Origin: Oscillospiraceae bacterium
Lineage (GTDB): Bacteria > Bacillota > Clostridia > Oscillospirales > Acutalibacteraceae
Assembly (NCBI GenBank): GCA_902796535.1
Contig: CADBPL010000203.1
Coordinates: 1-6,050 of the forward strand
DNA length: 6,050 bases
Direction: 5' to 3'
Part shown: one piece after another, positions 5,972 to 6,050 of the stretch
Layout: every line of letters starts with the position of its first letter
How positions within the stretch are numbered: the first letter of the stretch is position 1
Program-made: the position numbers and the translations under genes
The notes under the pieces: generated by a model
Seen by the model: the letters and a program-made list of their open reading frames with translations, nothing else
Told to the model about the DNA's origin: nothing
Database searches by the model: none

Positions 5972-6049
5972 CGCAGGCGCACATCTTGACGGAGTATTTT
6001 CCGCCATATATCACAAAAATACTCGTTAATACACCAAGTATTGCCTGCG
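5972..6049. repeat. Nested inverted repeats upstream of the cluster
   Basis: A perfect 9-bp inverted repeat, GAGTATTTT at 5992-6000 and AAAATACTC at 6016-6024, flanks a 15-base AT-rich spacer. It sits inside a second, outer 7-bp pair, CGCAGGC at 5972-5978 and GCCTGCG at 6043-6049, with nearly the same centre (6008 versus 6010.5). A short CTTG/CAAG pair lies between them. This could be a regulator's operator or, if transcription begins further upstream, a structured leader RNA. The segment 5905-6050 contains no gene. Confidence 0.55.
5986..6014 (+). promoter_or_regulatory. Possible divergent plus-strand promoter
   Basis: Plus-strand TTGACG (5986-5991) and TATCAC (6009-6014) are 17 bases apart, pointing out of the window. 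The -35 is one base from consensus; the -10 is a weak match. The inverted repeat at 5992-6024 covers the spacer and -10, as an operator would. No gene start is visible downstream before the window ends. Confidence 0.3.
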
Positions 6050-6050
6050 T

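Noticed and set aside
6007..6037. Minus-strand TTGGTG with TGATAT or GATATA as an upstream promoter
   Set aside because: The -10 matches are only about three of six and spacing is 18-19 bases.
1..6050. CRISPR array, insertion sequence, tRNA or rRNA
   Set aside because: No spaced direct repeats, terminal inverted repeats with a transposase, or RNA gene signatures were seen; nearly all the sequence is accounted for by seven intact genes.

Overview
The window carries seven protein-coding genes, all on the minus strand, packed head to tail from about 5889 down to 50, and closed by an intrinsic terminator at 9-48. Moderately high GC, strong purine-rich Shine-Dalgarno sites (GGAGGG, AAGGAG, GAGGA) a few bases before nearly every start, and the protein families present fit a Firmicute, most likely a gut-type member of the Clostridia. 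That is an inference from style; no rRNA or other phylogenetic marker is present.

Layout in the direction of transcription: (1) a beta-lactamase-fold serine hydrolase (5889-4300); (2) a YhhN/TMEM86-family membrane protein, a probable lysoplasmalogenase (4282-3539); (3) a Gfo/Idh/MocA-family NAD(P)-dependent oxidoreductase (3446-2430); (4) a GNAT acetyltransferase (2419-2015); (5) a CorA-type divalent-cation transporter (1988-1074); (6) luxS, S-ribosylhomocysteine lyase (1009-485); (7) a single-domain EamA/DMT-type membrane protein (475-50). Gaps are 17, 92, 10, 26, 64 and 9 bases, so one polycistronic unit is plausible. Two junctions (oxidoreductase to GNAT, luxS to DMT) place the next gene's Shine-Dalgarno site over the previous stop codon, which suggests coupled translation.

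Non-coding structure sits in three places. Upstream of gene 1 (5905-6050) is an AT-richer segment with a sigma-A-like promoter candidate, a 9-bp inverted repeat nested in a larger dyad, and a possible divergent promoter. The 92-base gap between genes 2 and 3 holds an 11-bp hairpin that pairs fully only in minus-strand RNA. The end of the cluster has a hairpin with U-runs on both sides.

Functionally the cluster is mixed. LuxS is the only gene whose reaction can be stated firmly: it splits S-ribosylhomocysteine into homocysteine and the AI-2 precursor DPD. The hydrolase and YhhN protein could together act on ether or vinyl-ether lipids, but that is conjecture. No mobile element, CRISPR array, tRNA, rRNA or recognisable riboswitch was seen. 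I found no convincing new defence or signalling system; the points most worth a second look are the luxS-transporter coupling, the nested upstream dyad and the strand-specific hairpin.
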